A stretch of DNA of 64,000 bases from Gordonia iterans (GTDB lineage: Bacteria; Actinomycetota; Actinomycetes; Mycobacteriales; Mycobacteriaceae). The notes under the pieces are model-generated. The model did no database searches and had not been told where the DNA came from. It worked only from the letters and a program-made list of their open reading frames with translations. A program made the position numbers and the translations under genes. The stretch spans positions 2,666,001-2,730,000 of the forward strand of contig NZ_CP027433.1 of the NCBI RefSeq assembly GCF_002993285.1. The letters run 5' to 3'. Of the stretch, positions 9,286 through 17,730 are shown piece after piece (within the stretch, counting starts at the first letter, position 1; each line of letters opens with the position of its first letter).

Positions 9286-9300
9286 TGAAAATTATTGTCA
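9286..9300. promoter_or_regulatory. Zur-type zinc-repressor box upstream of aztD
   Basis: TGAAAATTATTGTCA fits the actinobacterial Zur pattern TGAnAATnATTnTCA. It lies 22-36 bp before the aztD start and overlaps a TTGACA-like -35 on the minus strand. Zinc-loaded Zur would block transcription, so the gene should be induced when zinc is scarce. Confidence 0.75.
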
Positions 9301-9360
9301 AGAATGAATGCGCGCATGCATCCGCCGGGCGAAGCCTCAGCAGATGTCCGACACCGCGCC

Positions 9361-9366
9361 TAATCT
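9361..9366 (+). promoter_or_regulatory. -10 box of the VOC gene (leaderless)
   Basis: TAATCT ends 7 bp before the ATG at 9374 and no ribosome site is visible, which supports this start over the in-frame ATG at 9344. Confidence 0.5.
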
Positions 9367-9373
9367 TGCGAAC

Positions 9374-9814
9374 ATGGCCGGCACACCGATTCCCCATGTC
9401 ACCGCGATCACCCTGGGCGTCCGAGACGTCGAGACCGCGCACCGTTTCTACACCGAAGGCCTCGGCTTCGCGCCGATCAGCCGGATGGGCGACGAGATCG
9501 CGTTTGTGCAGGCCGGGCCCGGCCTGCTCCTGGCCCTGTGGAACGTCGCGTCCATGCCCGGCGAGTACGGCAGCGTGGGCCACAGCCCACTCGCGCCGCC
9601 GATGTCGCTGGGCCACAACGTGTCCGACGAGGCGCTCGTCGAAGCGCTCTACCGCCGGGCCGTCGCCGCGGGCGCGTCGCCGATCGGCGAACCCCGCAGA
9701 CAAGACTGGGGCGGAGTCAGCGCGTGCATCGCCGATCCGGACGGGTTCCGCTGGGACTTCGTCTACAACCCGGCATTCACCGTCGCCGCGGACGGAGCAG
9801 TGACCAGTGTCTGA
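9374..9814 (+). CDS. VOC (glyoxalase/dioxygenase) superfamily protein
   Basis: 146 residues forming two beta-alpha-beta-beta-beta units: ITLGVRDVETAHRFYTEGLGF at the N-terminus and GVSACIADPDGFRWDFVYNP at the end. VOC proteins use this fold for metal-dependent glyoxalase, dioxygenase or antibiotic-binding reactions; the substrate cannot be deduced here. The usual metal-ligand pattern is only partly visible. The frame is open back to 9308, but the ATG at 9374 follows a -10 box directly. The stop overlaps the start of the next gene, so the two are co-translated. Confidence 0.8.
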   Translation: MAGTPIPHVTAITLGVRDVETAHRFYTEGLGFAPISRMGDEIAFVQAGPGLLLALWNVASMPGEYGSVGHSPLAPPMSLGHNVSDEALVEALYRRAVAAGASPIGEPRRQDWGGVSACIADPDGFRWDFVYNPAFTVAADGAVTSV

Positions 9815-10346
9815 GCCGGCACACCTCACCGAGCCGCATCCGCCCAAGCGCGAGGTGTTCGACGTCCCCGCGATGACCAACACCGACAACAAGGGCTTCG
9901 TCCGGCCGGTCCTGGAGTATCGCGCCACCGAGTACGGGCTGTACATGTCGCGCACCGCCGACCACCCCCGGTTCAGCCACCTGGAGACCTGGTTGCTGCC
10001 GTCACTCGGACTGCGGGCCAACATCTTCCATTTCACCGCGGGCCATCGCGTGCGCCAGCGGCTGTACCTGGACGTCGGCCGGTTCCACGGCCCCGACGAC
10101 CACGGCCGCTGGCACGCCCTCGACTGGTACCTGGACCTGATCGACGTGCCGGGCACGCCCCTGGAACTGATCGACGTCGACGAGCTCTTCGACGCCCACG
10201 CCGCCGGACTGGTCAGCACCGCCGAAGCCACCGACGCCGTGGCGATCGCAGTCCGGGCTCTGACCGGCGCGGCGATCACCGGGGGGATACAGACCTGGCT
10301 CGATTCACAGGCCGGCGAACCTCTGACCTGGCTCGACCGCCCCTGA
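9807..10346 (+). CDS. DUF402 domain protein
   Basis: 179 residues with the DUF402 layout: a central barrel including LYLDVGRFHGPDDHGRWHA and LDWYLDLIDVPG, then a C-terminal helical segment. Characterised DUF402 proteins are Mg-dependent nucleoside di/triphosphate phosphatases (the Ntdp/FomD group), so phosphatase activity is possible. The GTG at 9807 overlaps the end of the VOC gene by 8 bp, indicating a two-gene operon. Confidence 0.75.
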   Translation: MSEPAHLTEPHPPKREVFDVPAMTNTDNKGFVRPVLEYRATEYGLYMSRTADHPRFSHLETWLLPSLGLRANIFHFTAGHRVRQRLYLDVGRFHGPDDHGRWHALDWYLDLIDVPGTPLELIDVDELFDAHAAGLVSTAEATDAVAIAVRALTGAAITGGIQTWLDSQAGEPLTWLDRP

Positions 10347-10370
10347 ATCCGGCCGCTGGCACACTGCGCC

Positions 10371-10397
10371 AGTTACTCGTACACTGTACGAGTAACT
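10371..10397. promoter_or_regulatory. Perfect 27-bp palindrome, probable operator
   Basis: Arms AGTTACTCGTACA and TGTACGAGTAACT flank a single central base. Size and symmetry are those of TetR-type operators. It lies 24 bp after the DUF402 stop and 11 bp before the ribosome site of the SNF2 helicase. No regulator gene is adjacent, so the cognate protein must be elsewhere. It could also fold as a terminator, but no T tract follows. Confidence 0.6.
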
Positions 10398-10421
10398 GCA
10401 CAGCCACAGAGGAGCCGCCCG

Positions 10422-12311
10422 ATCACCCGGTCACGCCCGGCCGCGCTGCACGCGACCTACCTACCCGATCGTCACGCCTTCGCGCTCTGGTCCCCGCCCC
10501 CGGCGTCCCCCGCGTCCGATTCTTCTGGGCCCACCGAGACCTTCGTGGTGCCGCAACCGGTCGGCTACGGGCGGGAGAAGACGCTCGAACCCACGGCGGT
10601 CGCCGGCACCGTGGTGCCCGTCGACCGGCTGCCCGCGTCGGACTCGCCCACCGTCGCCGCCTGGCGTGCCCTGCTCCACGACCCGGACGCCGATATCCGT
10701 CTGCCGCCTGTCGCCCATGCGCTGTGCAACAACGCCGGGGACGCGGTGGTCTCAGAGGCCTACGCCCGCCGAGCGTTCACCGAGACGCGCCGCGTCGCAG
10801 AGCGCCTCGCCGGCCGCGTACACGCAGAACTCCGCGACTACCAGCTGCGCGGGGTCTCCTGGCTGGCCGAGGCGACAGGTCTTTCGACGGAGCTCAAGAC
10901 AGGCCCTTCGACAGAGCTCAGGACAGGCGTGATCCTGGCCGACGAGATGGGCCTGGGCAAGACGCTCCAGACCGTCGCACACCTCGTGGACGCCGGCACC
11001 GGTCCGGTCTTGATCGTCTGCCCTACCGGCCTGGTGTCGAACTGGCTCCGGGAGATCAGCCGGTGGGCCCCGGACGCGCTGCGCGCAACAGACTACCGCG
11101 GCGGTGGTCTCGACGCCGCTCGACCAGCGAACAGCCCCGCTCGACCAGTGAACAACTCGGTGCGTCCGGCCCACGAGTCCGAGCCGCCGCTCGTCGTCGT
11201 GACGGGGTACCCGACCCTGCGGCGGCACGGCGCGACTCTTGCCGAGATCCCCTGGGCAACAGTGGTATTCGACGAGGCGCAGGCCCTGAAGAACCCCCGC
11301 ACCCAGGTGGCGCGGGCCGCCCGCGCCCTCGACGCCCGATCCCGGATCGCGCTGACCGGAACACCGGTGGAGAATCACTTGGACGAACTGTGGGCACTGC
11401 TCAACCTGGTGGCCCCCGCCGATTTCGGCAACCGCGCGCTGTTCCGGCGGCGATACACACTGCCGATCCAGTCCGGTTCGGCGGAGGCCAAGGCCCGCAT
11501 GCTGGACGCCGTCTCCTCGCACGTGCTGCGCCGGACCAAGGCCGGCGTCGCCGCAGACCTCGGACCCAAACTGCACAACGACGTCGAGTGCGATCTCACC
11601 GACGAGCAGGAACGCCTGTACGACGCGATCCTCGATCGCGCCGAATCCGAGGGCTTCGGCACCGGAATGGCACGACGCGGCGCGATCCTGACCGCCCTGA
11701 CGCACCTCAAGCAGGTGTGCAATCATCCTGCACTGGTGAGCCCCGCGCCGTTCGCAGGCCGACTCGAGGGCCGCTCGGGCAAACTGGACGTCTGCACCGA
11801 CATCGTGCTGACCAACGTCGAGAACCGCTGCCCGACCGTGGTCTTCACGCAGTATCGGCAGACCGGAGAGCTGTTGGCCCGGCACCTCGGCACTGCGTTG
11901 AACGCGGAAGCTCCGTTCTTGCACGGCGGCCTCTCCCTTGCCGAACGTGACAGGATCGTCGACGAGTACCAATCGGGCGCGGGTTGCGGCATCCTCGTCG
12001 CGAGCCTGAAGGCGGCGGGCACCGGACTCACCTTGACCCGGGCCGCCGACGTGGTGCACTTCGACCGATGGTGGAATCCCGCCGTCGAGGCCCAGGCCAC
12101 CGATCGAGTGCATCGGATCGGGCAGGAGCGAATCGTCACCGTCACGACGCTCACCACCGCGGGCACACTGGAGGAGCACATCGCGGCCATGCACCACCGC
12201 AAGACCGCCCTCGACCTCGACTCCGACACCGGTGCGCTGGCCTTGCTCACCGAACTCTCCGACGAGCGCCTGATCGAGGTACTGCGTCGCCGCCGGGAGG
12301 AGTCGTCATGA
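10422..12311 (+). CDS. SNF2-family DEAD/H helicase (HelZ-like), start codon odd
   Basis: The SNF2_N core contains LADEMGLGKT (near residue 173), the DEAQ box VVFDEAQALKN (near 282), LTGTPVEN and the C-terminal RVHRIGQ motif. Coding similarity begins well before the first in-frame GTG (10545): the frame reads RPAALHATYLPDRHAFALW, a typical beginning. An AGAGGAG ribosome site (10408-10414) is followed by ATC at 10422 exactly where a start should be; CTG at 10446 is an alternative. At about 629 residues it is shorter than the roughly 1000-residue mycobacterial HelZ. Two repeat-derived inserts break the core: 10880-10927 (two 24-bp units, just before Walker A) and about 11110-11170. The gene ends in an ATGA overlap with its SWIM partner. 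Confidence 0.88.
   Translation: MTRSRPAALHATYLPDRHAFALWSPPPASPASDSSGPTETFVVPQPVGYGREKTLEPTAVAGTVVPVDRLPASDSPTVAAWRALLHDPDADIRLPPVAHALCNNAGDAVVSEAYARRAFTETRRVAERLAGRVHAELRDYQLRGVSWLAEATGLSTELKTGPSTELRTGVILADEMGLGKTLQTVAHLVDAGTGPVLIVCPTGLVSNWLREISRWAPDALRATDYRGGGLDAARPANSPARPVNNSVRPAHESEPPLVVVTGYPTLRRHGATLAEIPWATVVFDEAQALKNPRTQVARAARALDARSRIALTGTPVENHLDELWALLNLVAPADFGNRALFRRRYTLPIQSGSAEAKARMLDAVSSHVLRRTKAGVAADLGPKLHNDVECDLTDEQERLYDAILDRAESEGFGTGMARRGAILTALTHLKQVCNHPALVSPAPFAGRLEGRSGKLDVCTDIVLTNVENRCPTVVFTQYRQTGELLARHLGTALNAEAPFLHGGLSLAERDRIVDEYQSGAGCGILVASLKAAGTGLTLTRAADVVHFDRWWNPAVEAQATDRVHRIGQERIVTVTTLTTAGTLEEHIAAMHHRKTALDLDSDTGALALLTELSDERLIEVLRRRREESS
10880..10927 (+). repeat. Two 24-bp repeat units inside the SNF2 helicase gene
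   Basis: Two adjacent 24-bp units (10880-10903 and 10904-10927) of the TTCGACRGAGCTCARGACAG type. They add 16 in-frame residues (LSTELKTGPSTELRTG) directly before ATPase motif I. Same family as the intergenic repeats. Confidence 0.8.
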
Positions 12312-12853
12312 CCGATCCTGCCGCCGAGTTCGGCTACACGCCGTGGGGCCGCGACTATTTGCGTCTGGCAGAGCCGCTCCGGGTCACCAGGCCCGAGCCG
12401 CTGCTGCCCCGCGCACGGACCCTCGCGCGTACCGCGATCACCGACGTGCAGATCGACGGCCGGGCGATCCGCGGCACTGTGGTCCGCGGCGGCCAGGCGT
12501 CGGTCGCCACGCTCGAGTTCCGCCCGATGCGCCGGGAGACCGCGCAGGCGGTCGCTGCGGCAGTGGGGGCCGCGCCGACGTCGAGCCGGCTGACCGGAGA
12601 CGTCCACGCGATGACCGGCGACGACCCGGTGGAGCTCGCCGCGATCGACTGCTCGTGCCGGGCCCGCACGCCGCGTTGCGTCCACGCGCTGGCACTGATG
12701 TATCGGACCGTGCGACACGTCGACGAGGATCCACGGCTGGCGCTCTCGCTCCGGGGATTTCAGGACGCACTGGGTGACCGTCACGCCGGTGAGAGCGGCA
12801 TCGTCCAGTGGACGCCGCTGACCGCACTCGACCCCGCGGACTTCGCGCGGTGA
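12308..12853 (+). CDS. SWIM zinc-finger protein, partner of the SNF2 helicase
   Basis: 181 residues. A SWIM finger (CSCRARTPRCVHA, the CxC-n-CxH pattern) lies near residues 114-126. In actinobacteria such proteins regularly accompany HelZ-type SNF2 helicases and are thought to help them bind DNA or partner proteins. The ATG overlaps the helicase stop (ATGA), so the pair is translationally coupled. No other domain is visible. Confidence 0.85.
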   Translation: MTDPAAEFGYTPWGRDYLRLAEPLRVTRPEPLLPRARTLARTAITDVQIDGRAIRGTVVRGGQASVATLEFRPMRRETAQAVAAAVGAAPTSSRLTGDVHAMTGDDPVELAAIDCSCRARTPRCVHALALMYRTVRHVDEDPRLALSLRGFQDALGDRHAGESGIVQWTPLTALDPADFAR

Positions 12854-12946
12854 CTCACGTCGACGCGCCGTCGACGGCGGAGTCCGCCTGTGCCAGAATC
12901 AGCCCGGATCAATTCCCTCATATGCCACTTCGAGAGTCGGGACATC

Positions 12947-13714
12947 ATGACGACACCTCCCCCGCCCGGACAGCCCCAGCAGCCCGGCGAGCCGCAGCAG
13001 CCGCTCCAGCCCGGCCAGCCGCAGCCTGCTGCGGGACAGACCGGTGCACCCGGCCACGCGGCACCCGGCGCGCCCGGCGCCTATCCTCCTCCGCCGGGCT
13101 TTCCGCCGGCGGCGCCCGGGGCTCCCGGATTCCCGCCGCCCGCCCCCAAGAAGTCCGCGACCGGCAAGATCATCGGTGCCGTCGTGGTGGCTGCCGTCAT
13201 CGTCGGCGCGATCGTCGGTTTCAGCTTGTTCCGCGGCGGCGACGACGGCGAGACCGTCCGCACCACGTCGGTGGGATCGTGCATCACGGTGACCGGTTCG
13301 ACGGCGAACGTCGAGACCAAGGGCATCTCGTGCGACGACGCGAGCACTCCGTCGTACATCGTCGGCGCCAAGCTCGAGTCGTCGGCAGCCTGCGAGTCCG
13401 CCGGCTACTACAGCTACGTCTATGAGTACGGTCGCGCCTCGAGCAGCGAGTACTTGTGCCTGGTGCCGAACTGGCAGGTGGACACGTGCTACGAGCAGTC
13501 GACGATCGGAGTCGAGCTCAAGACCGTCGCCTGCTCGGAGACGTCGTCCGTGGTCACCACTCGGTTCAAGATCACCGAGCGCGCCGACTCCAAGAACGTG
13601 CCGAACTGCACCGGCTCGGAGAGCCTGAAGGTGTTCGCGTTCGACATCCAGAGTGACCCGGCTCGCCAGGTCGGCTTCTGCGCCGAGATCCTCGGCGACT
13701 ACACCTGGCAATAG
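12947..13714 (+). CDS. Pro-rich membrane protein with Cys-rich outer domain (LppU-like), copy 1
   Basis: 255 residues. Residues 1-70 are Pro/Gln/Gly-rich and cytoplasmic; one transmembrane helix lies near 74-96 (IIGAVVVAAVIVGAIVGF). The outer domain contains eight cysteines in a spacing shared with the next gene, probably four disulfides. The core resembles the LppU/SCO3897 group, whose function is unknown. The ATG at 12947 was chosen because the next gene begins with the same residues (MTTPPP); the frame is open back to 12890. The tandem paralogue follows after a terminator. Confidence 0.75.
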   Translation: MTTPPPPGQPQQPGEPQQPLQPGQPQPAAGQTGAPGHAAPGAPGAYPPPPGFPPAAPGAPGFPPPAPKKSATGKIIGAVVVAAVIVGAIVGFSLFRGGDDGETVRTTSVGSCITVTGSTANVETKGISCDDASTPSYIVGAKLESSAACESAGYYSYVYEYGRASSSEYLCLVPNWQVDTCYEQSTIGVELKTVACSETSSVVTTRFKITERADSKNVPNCTGSESLKVFAFDIQSDPARQVGFCAEILGDYTWQ

Positions 13715-13752
13715 CAGCGCCATCCGGGCGGCACCACCGTCCGCGTTCGACC

Positions 13753-13786
13753 GGCCCGGCCCGCGGAACATCCAGCGGGCCGGGCC
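13753..13786 (+). terminator. Terminator between the tandem LppU-like genes
   Basis: Perfect 12-bp arms GGCCCGGCCCGC and GCGGGCCGGGCC with a 10-nt loop, 38 bp after the first gene's stop. It suggests that the two copies are transcribed separately, or the second at reduced level. Confidence 0.75.
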
Positions 13787-13834
13787 TCGTCGCGAGACCG
13801 CCCCTTCGAGAAGCTTCAGAGTCGAGACCACGCT

Positions 13835-14719
13835 ATGACGACCCCTCCGCCGAACGGCCCTCCCGAATCGCACCCCGGCTACGACCCCACGCAGCAGTAC
13901 CGACGTCCGGGGCCGCGCCAGGGCCCGTCGGTCGGGCCGTCACCCTACGGACCAGCCCCGTACGGGCAGCCTCAGTACGGACAGCCGCAGTACGGACAAG
14001 CCCCGTACGGGCATCCTCCCCGCGGACCGGCGCCCAACGCCGGCCCGTACTACGCCGCCCCGTCCGGGCCGCCTCCGCCGAAGCCGAAGTCGTCGGCGCC
14101 GATCATCATCACGGGGATCGTCTTGGTGGTGCTCATCGCCGTGGGGGCAGTCGCGCTGATCACGATCAGTCGTTCGGACGGCGATGACGCCGCGGCGCCG
14201 TCGTCGTCCCGCAGCACCGCCGACACTCCGGTCACCTCGTCGAGGCCCGGCGGCGACACCGTGAGGTCCACCGAGGTGGGATCGTGCATCACCGTGACCG
14301 GCACGACGTCGGACGTCGACACCGAGGGCATCTCGTGCGACGACGCGAGCCCACCGTCGTACATCGTCGGCGCCAAACTCCCGTCGAAGGACGCCTGTGA
14401 ATCGGCCGGTTACTACAGCTACGTCTACGAGTACGGGATCGGCGCGAGCTCGGACTATCTCTGCCTGATCCCGAACTGGCAGGTGGGCACCTGCTACGAG
14501 CAGTCCTCCTTCGACGTCGAACTGAAGACCGTCGCCTGTTCGCTGAGCTCGACGCCCACCACGACCCGGCTCAGGGTGACCGAACGGGCCGACTCGGCGC
14601 GCGTGCCGAACTGCACCGGCTCGGACAAGCTGAAGGTCTTCGCCTTCGACGTCCGGAGCAGCCCGGCCAGCCGGATCGCCTTCTGCGCGGAGATCCTCGG
14701 CGACTACGTCTGGGAGTGA
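13835..14719 (+). CDS. Pro/Tyr-rich membrane protein with Cys-rich outer domain (LppU-like), copy 2
   Basis: 294 residues, a tandem duplicate of the previous gene. The N-terminus is Pro-rich with YGQPQ repeats (about residues 38-60), the helix lies near 89-111, and the outer domain keeps all eight cysteines and long identical stretches ([26 protein letters not shown]). The linker after the helix is Ser/Thr-rich and longer than in copy 1. Function unknown. The 3' end overlaps the convergent aldolase gene by 16 bp. Confidence 0.75.
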   Translation: MTTPPPNGPPESHPGYDPTQQYRRPGPRQGPSVGPSPYGPAPYGQPQYGQPQYGQAPYGHPPRGPAPNAGPYYAAPSGPPPPKPKSSAPIIITGIVLVVLIAVGAVALITISRSDGDDAAAPSSSRSTADTPVTSSRPGGDTVRSTEVGSCITVTGTTSDVDTEGISCDDASPPSYIVGAKLPSKDACESAGYYSYVYEYGIGASSDYLCLIPNWQVGTCYEQSSFDVELKTVACSLSSTPTTTRLRVTERADSARVPNCTGSDKLKVFAFDVRSSPASRIAFCAEILGDYVWE

Positions 14720-15864
14720 GCCCCCACGGCCTCTCGCTCCTCCACGAGGGTCAGCGCGATGTCGACGATCATGTCCTCCTGACCGCCGACGAGGCGGCGC
14801 TCGCCGCACACCGTCAGAATGTCGCGGACGTCGAGGTCGTAGCGCGCCGCCGCGGCTTCCGCGTGCCGGAGGAACGACGAGTACGCGCCCACATATCCGA
14901 GCGTCAGAGTCTCCCGGTCCACCCGCACCGGGCGGTCCTGCAGCGGGCGCACGATGTCGTCGGCGGCGTCCTCAAGGGCATTCAGATCGCAACGGTGGTC
15001 GAATCCCAGCAGGTTCGCCACCGCGACGAACGGCTCGATGGGGCAGTTACCCGCGCCGGCGCCGTGGCCGGCCAGCGATGCGTCCACTCGGTAGACACCG
15101 TTCTGCACCGCCACAACGGAATTCGCGACGGAGAGCGAGAGATTCTCGTGGGCGTGGATACCGATCTGGGTCTTCGGATCGAGCACGTCGCGGTAAGCCT
15201 TCACCCGGGCCTCGACGTCGCCCATCGTCAGTCGGCCGCCGGAGTCGGTGACGTAGACGCAGTCCGCGCCGTAGGACTCCATGAGCTTCGCCTGCTGCGC
15301 GAGCGACGCCGGGTCGCTCATGTGCGACAGCATGAGGAACCCGGAGACGTCCATGCCGATCTCCTTGGCCGCACCGATGTGCTGCGCCGAGACGTCGGCC
15401 TCGGTGCAGTGGGTGGCGACGCGGACCGAGCGGACCCCGAGGCGATAGGCGCGCTCGAGTTCCTTGACGGTCCCGACTCCGGGCAGCATCAGGGTCGTGA
15501 GGACGGCGCCGTCGACGGCGTCGGCGGCGGCCTCGATCCATTCCCAGTCGGTGTGGGACCCGGGACCGTAGTTCACCGTGCCGCCGGAGATGCCGTCGCC
15601 GTGCGCCACCTCGATCGCGTCCACGCCGGCCGCGTCGAGCGCGGCGACGATCCGCTGCACGTCCTCCGGGGAGATCCGATGCCGGACCGCGTGCATGCCG
15701 TCACGAAGGGTGACGTCCTGAACATAGATGGCCGGTCCGCGAGCTGATTCCGCCGCTCCTCGAGCCGATTCCGCCGCTCCTTGAGCCGATTCCGCCGCTC
15801 CTCGAGCCGATTCCGCCGCTCCTCGAGCCGATTCCGCCGCTCCTTGAGCTTGTCGAAAGGACAT
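14704..15864 (-). CDS. dmpG: 4-hydroxy-2-oxovalerate aldolase with repeat-built N-terminus
   Basis: 386 residues, about 40 longer than usual. It splits 4-hydroxy-2-oxovalerate into pyruvate and acetaldehyde and normally channels the aldehyde to its dehydrogenase partner, encoded just upstream. The TIM-barrel marks are [11 protein letters not shown] (about 52-61) with the catalytic Arg/Asp, and the metal-binding HAHEN motif. Residues 2-43 are five repeats of about seven residues (AAESARG) encoded by 21-bp DNA repeats; homologues usually begin close to [13 protein letters not shown]. The ATG at 15864 has an AAGGAG site 8 bp upstream, inside the preceding gene, and lies 2 bp after that gene's stop. 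Confidence 0.95.
   Translation of the reverse strand: MSFRQAQGAAESARGAAESARGAAESAQGAAESARGAAESARGPAIYVQDVTLRDGMHAVRHRISPEDVQRIVAALDAAGVDAIEVAHGDGISGGTVNYGPGSHTDWEWIEAAADAVDGAVLTTLMLPGVGTVKELERAYRLGVRSVRVATHCTEADVSAQHIGAAKEIGMDVSGFLMLSHMSDPASLAQQAKLMESYGADCVYVTDSGGRLTMGDVEARVKAYRDVLDPKTQIGIHAHENLSLSVANSVVAVQNGVYRVDASLAGHGAGAGNCPIEPFVAVANLLGFDHRCDLNALEDAADDIVRPLQDRPVRVDRETLTLGYVGAYSSFLRHAEAAAARYDLDVRDILTVCGERRLVGGQEDMIVDIALTLVEEREAVGAHSQT
15746..15858 (-). repeat. Five 21-bp repeats at the start of the aldolase gene
   Basis: Five 21-bp units of the GATTCCGCCGCTCCTCGAGC type (15746-15850) sit directly behind the start codon and end in TTGAGCTTGTCGAAAGG, the reverse complement of the core seen in the 27.5-kb array. 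The unit length is a multiple of three, so the frame stays open. Confidence 0.88.
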
Positions 15865-15866
15865 CG

Positions 15867-16835
15867 TCAGTTCTCCTTACCGGCGGCGATACGCTCGGCC
15901 ACCTGCAGTCCGGCCGAGGTCATGATGTCGAGGTTCCCGGCGTAGGCAGGCAGATAGTCCGCCGCACCCTCCACCTCCAGGAAGACCGAGACCTGGTGGG
16001 TCGGACGCGAGTCCGCGGGCTCGGCCGAAGGGTCCTCCCGGTCGGCCAGCAGCGTCTCCACCGGCGTGGACTCGGGGATCTCGGTGATCTGCACCTTCTG
16101 CTTGAGGCGGTAACCGGGCACGTAGGCGGACACGTCGTCGACCATCTTCTCCACCGACAACCGGATCTGCTCCTGGGTGTCCAGGTCGGGCGCCTGGACC
16201 AGCGTGTACACCGTGTCGCGCATCATCAGCGGCGGCTCGGCCGGGTTCAGGATGATCACCGCCTTGCCGCGCCGCGCGCCGCCGACCTGCTCGATGGCGC
16301 CCGCGGTGGTCTCGGTGAACTCGTCGATGTTCGCGCGGGTGCCCGGACCGGCCGACTTCGAGGCAATCGACGCCACGATCTCGGCATAGGCGACCGGCAC
16401 GACGCGGGACACCGCCGCGACCACCGGTATGGTCGCCTGGCCCCCGCAGGTCACCATGTTGACGACGGGCGCGTCCAGGTGATCGTCCAGGTTCACCGAG
16501 GGCACCACGTACGGCCCGACCGCCGCGGGCGTCAGGTCGATCAGACGCTTGCCGTGCGGGCGGAGCACCTCGACGTGATGCTTGTGCGCCTTCGCCGACG
16601 TGGCGTCAAAGACGATGTCGATCTCCTCGAAGTCCGGCAGTGCCACCAGGCCCTCGACGCCGTCGGACGTCGTCGGGACGCCGAGCGCGGCAGCGCGGGC
16701 CAGTCCGTCGGAGTCGGGGTCGATGCCCACCATCGCACCCATCTCGAGGTGCTTGGCGTTCTCCATCACCTTGATCATCAGATCGGTGCCGATGTTGCCC
16801 GACCCGATGATCGCGACTTTGGTCTTGGTTCTCAT
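15867..16835 (-). CDS. mhpF: Acetaldehyde dehydrogenase (acetylating)
   Basis: 322 residues. It oxidises acetaldehyde with NAD and CoA to acetyl-CoA and forms a channelling complex with the aldolase. The N-terminal Rossmann motif is GSGNIGTDL (11-19) and the catalytic Cys130 lies in [10 protein letters not shown]. The ATG at 16835 follows an AGGAAG site. It sits 11 bp after the hydratase and 2 bp before the aldolase start, giving a three-gene operon for the lower meta-cleavage route (as in hsaEGF of steroid catabolism or mhpDFE). Confidence 0.96.
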   Translation of the reverse strand: MRTKTKVAIIGSGNIGTDLMIKVMENAKHLEMGAMVGIDPDSDGLARAAALGVPTTSDGVEGLVALPDFEEIDIVFDATSAKAHKHHVEVLRPHGKRLIDLTPAAVGPYVVPSVNLDDHLDAPVVNMVTCGGQATIPVVAAVSRVVPVAYAEIVASIASKSAGPGTRANIDEFTETTAGAIEQVGGARRGKAVIILNPAEPPLMMRDTVYTLVQAPDLDTQEQIRLSVEKMVDDVSAYVPGYRLKQKVQITEIPESTPVETLLADREDPSAEPADSRPTHQVSVFLEVEGAADYLPAYAGNLDIMTSAGLQVAERIAAGKEN

Positions 16836-16846
16836 CTGTTCTTCCT

Positions 16847-17662
16847 CTATTCGAATCGGGCGCGGACCGAGCCGAGTCCGCTGATCTCGACGCTCACCTC
16901 GTCGCCGGCCGACAGCGGGCGCATCGGGCCGAGTGCTCCGGAGAGGATCACCTGACCGGCCCGCAGCGGCTCGCCGAAGTCACGCGCGGCTCGCGCCAGC
17001 CAGGCCACCGCGTTGAGCGGATCCCCCAGACATGCGGCGCCCTCGCCCGTCGACACCTCGTCGCCGTTGATCAGCATCCTCATACCGACGTCGACAGGGC
17101 TGAACTCGTCGAGAGTCAGCCGATCCCGGCCCAGCACATACACCCCCGAGGAGGCGTTGTCGGCGACGGTGTCGGCGAAGGCGATGTCCCAGCCGTCGAT
17201 CCGGCTGTCGCAGACCTCGATCGCCGCCACGCCGTAGTCGATCGCGGCCCGGACCTGGTGCACGTCCAGCGGGCCGTCGGCGAGATCGGCGCCCAGCACG
17301 AATGCCACTTCCGCCTCGGCCTTGGGCTGCAGAAGGCGACCGATCGGTACGACGGCCCCGTCCTGGTAGGCCATGTCGTCGAACAGCACACCGAAGTCGG
17401 GCTGATCGACGCCCATCTGGTCTTGCACCGCCTTGCTGGTCAGGCCGATCTTGCGGCCGACGATCGCCGCGCCTCCGGCGACCCGGCCCGCGGTGATCTG
17501 CTCCTGCACGCGATAAGCGGCGGCGAGATCGGTCGGGCCGATCAGCTCTCGGACCGGGCGGCATGCGCGATGCGAGGTCAGGGCCGCGAGCAGTCGTGCG
17601 GCGGCTTCGGTTTCGGCATCGGCGCCGCTCGCGCCGGGAGCTCGGGACTCAGTTGCTGTCAT
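16847..17662 (-). CDS. 2-keto-4-pentenoate hydratase
   Basis: 271 residues. It adds water to 2-hydroxypenta-2,4-dienoate to give 4-hydroxy-2-oxovalerate, the aldolase substrate. The family core is clear: [38 protein letters not shown] and the [11 protein letters not shown] segment with metal ligands. The ATG at 17662 is preferred over the open frame to 17758. It is the first gene of the trio and is transcribed divergently from the IclR gene across a 68-bp gap that should hold both promoters and the regulator's site. Confidence 0.93.
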   Translation of the reverse strand: MTATESRAPGASGADAETEAAARLLAALTSHRACRPVRELIGPTDLAAAYRVQEQITAGRVAGGAAIVGRKIGLTSKAVQDQMGVDQPDFGVLFDDMAYQDGAVVPIGRLLQPKAEAEVAFVLGADLADGPLDVHQVRAAIDYGVAAIEVCDSRIDGWDIAFADTVADNASSGVYVLGRDRLTLDEFSPVDVGMRMLINGDEVSTGEGAACLGDPLNAVAWLARAARDFGEPLRAGQVILSGALGPMRPLSAGDEVSVEISGLGSVRARFE

Positions 17663-17730
17663 GGCACGATCGTCCTCGAGGGCTTCGTCGAGCCCAAGCA
17701 TTCCGTCTCGCTCAGCGATACGCTCGGTGG

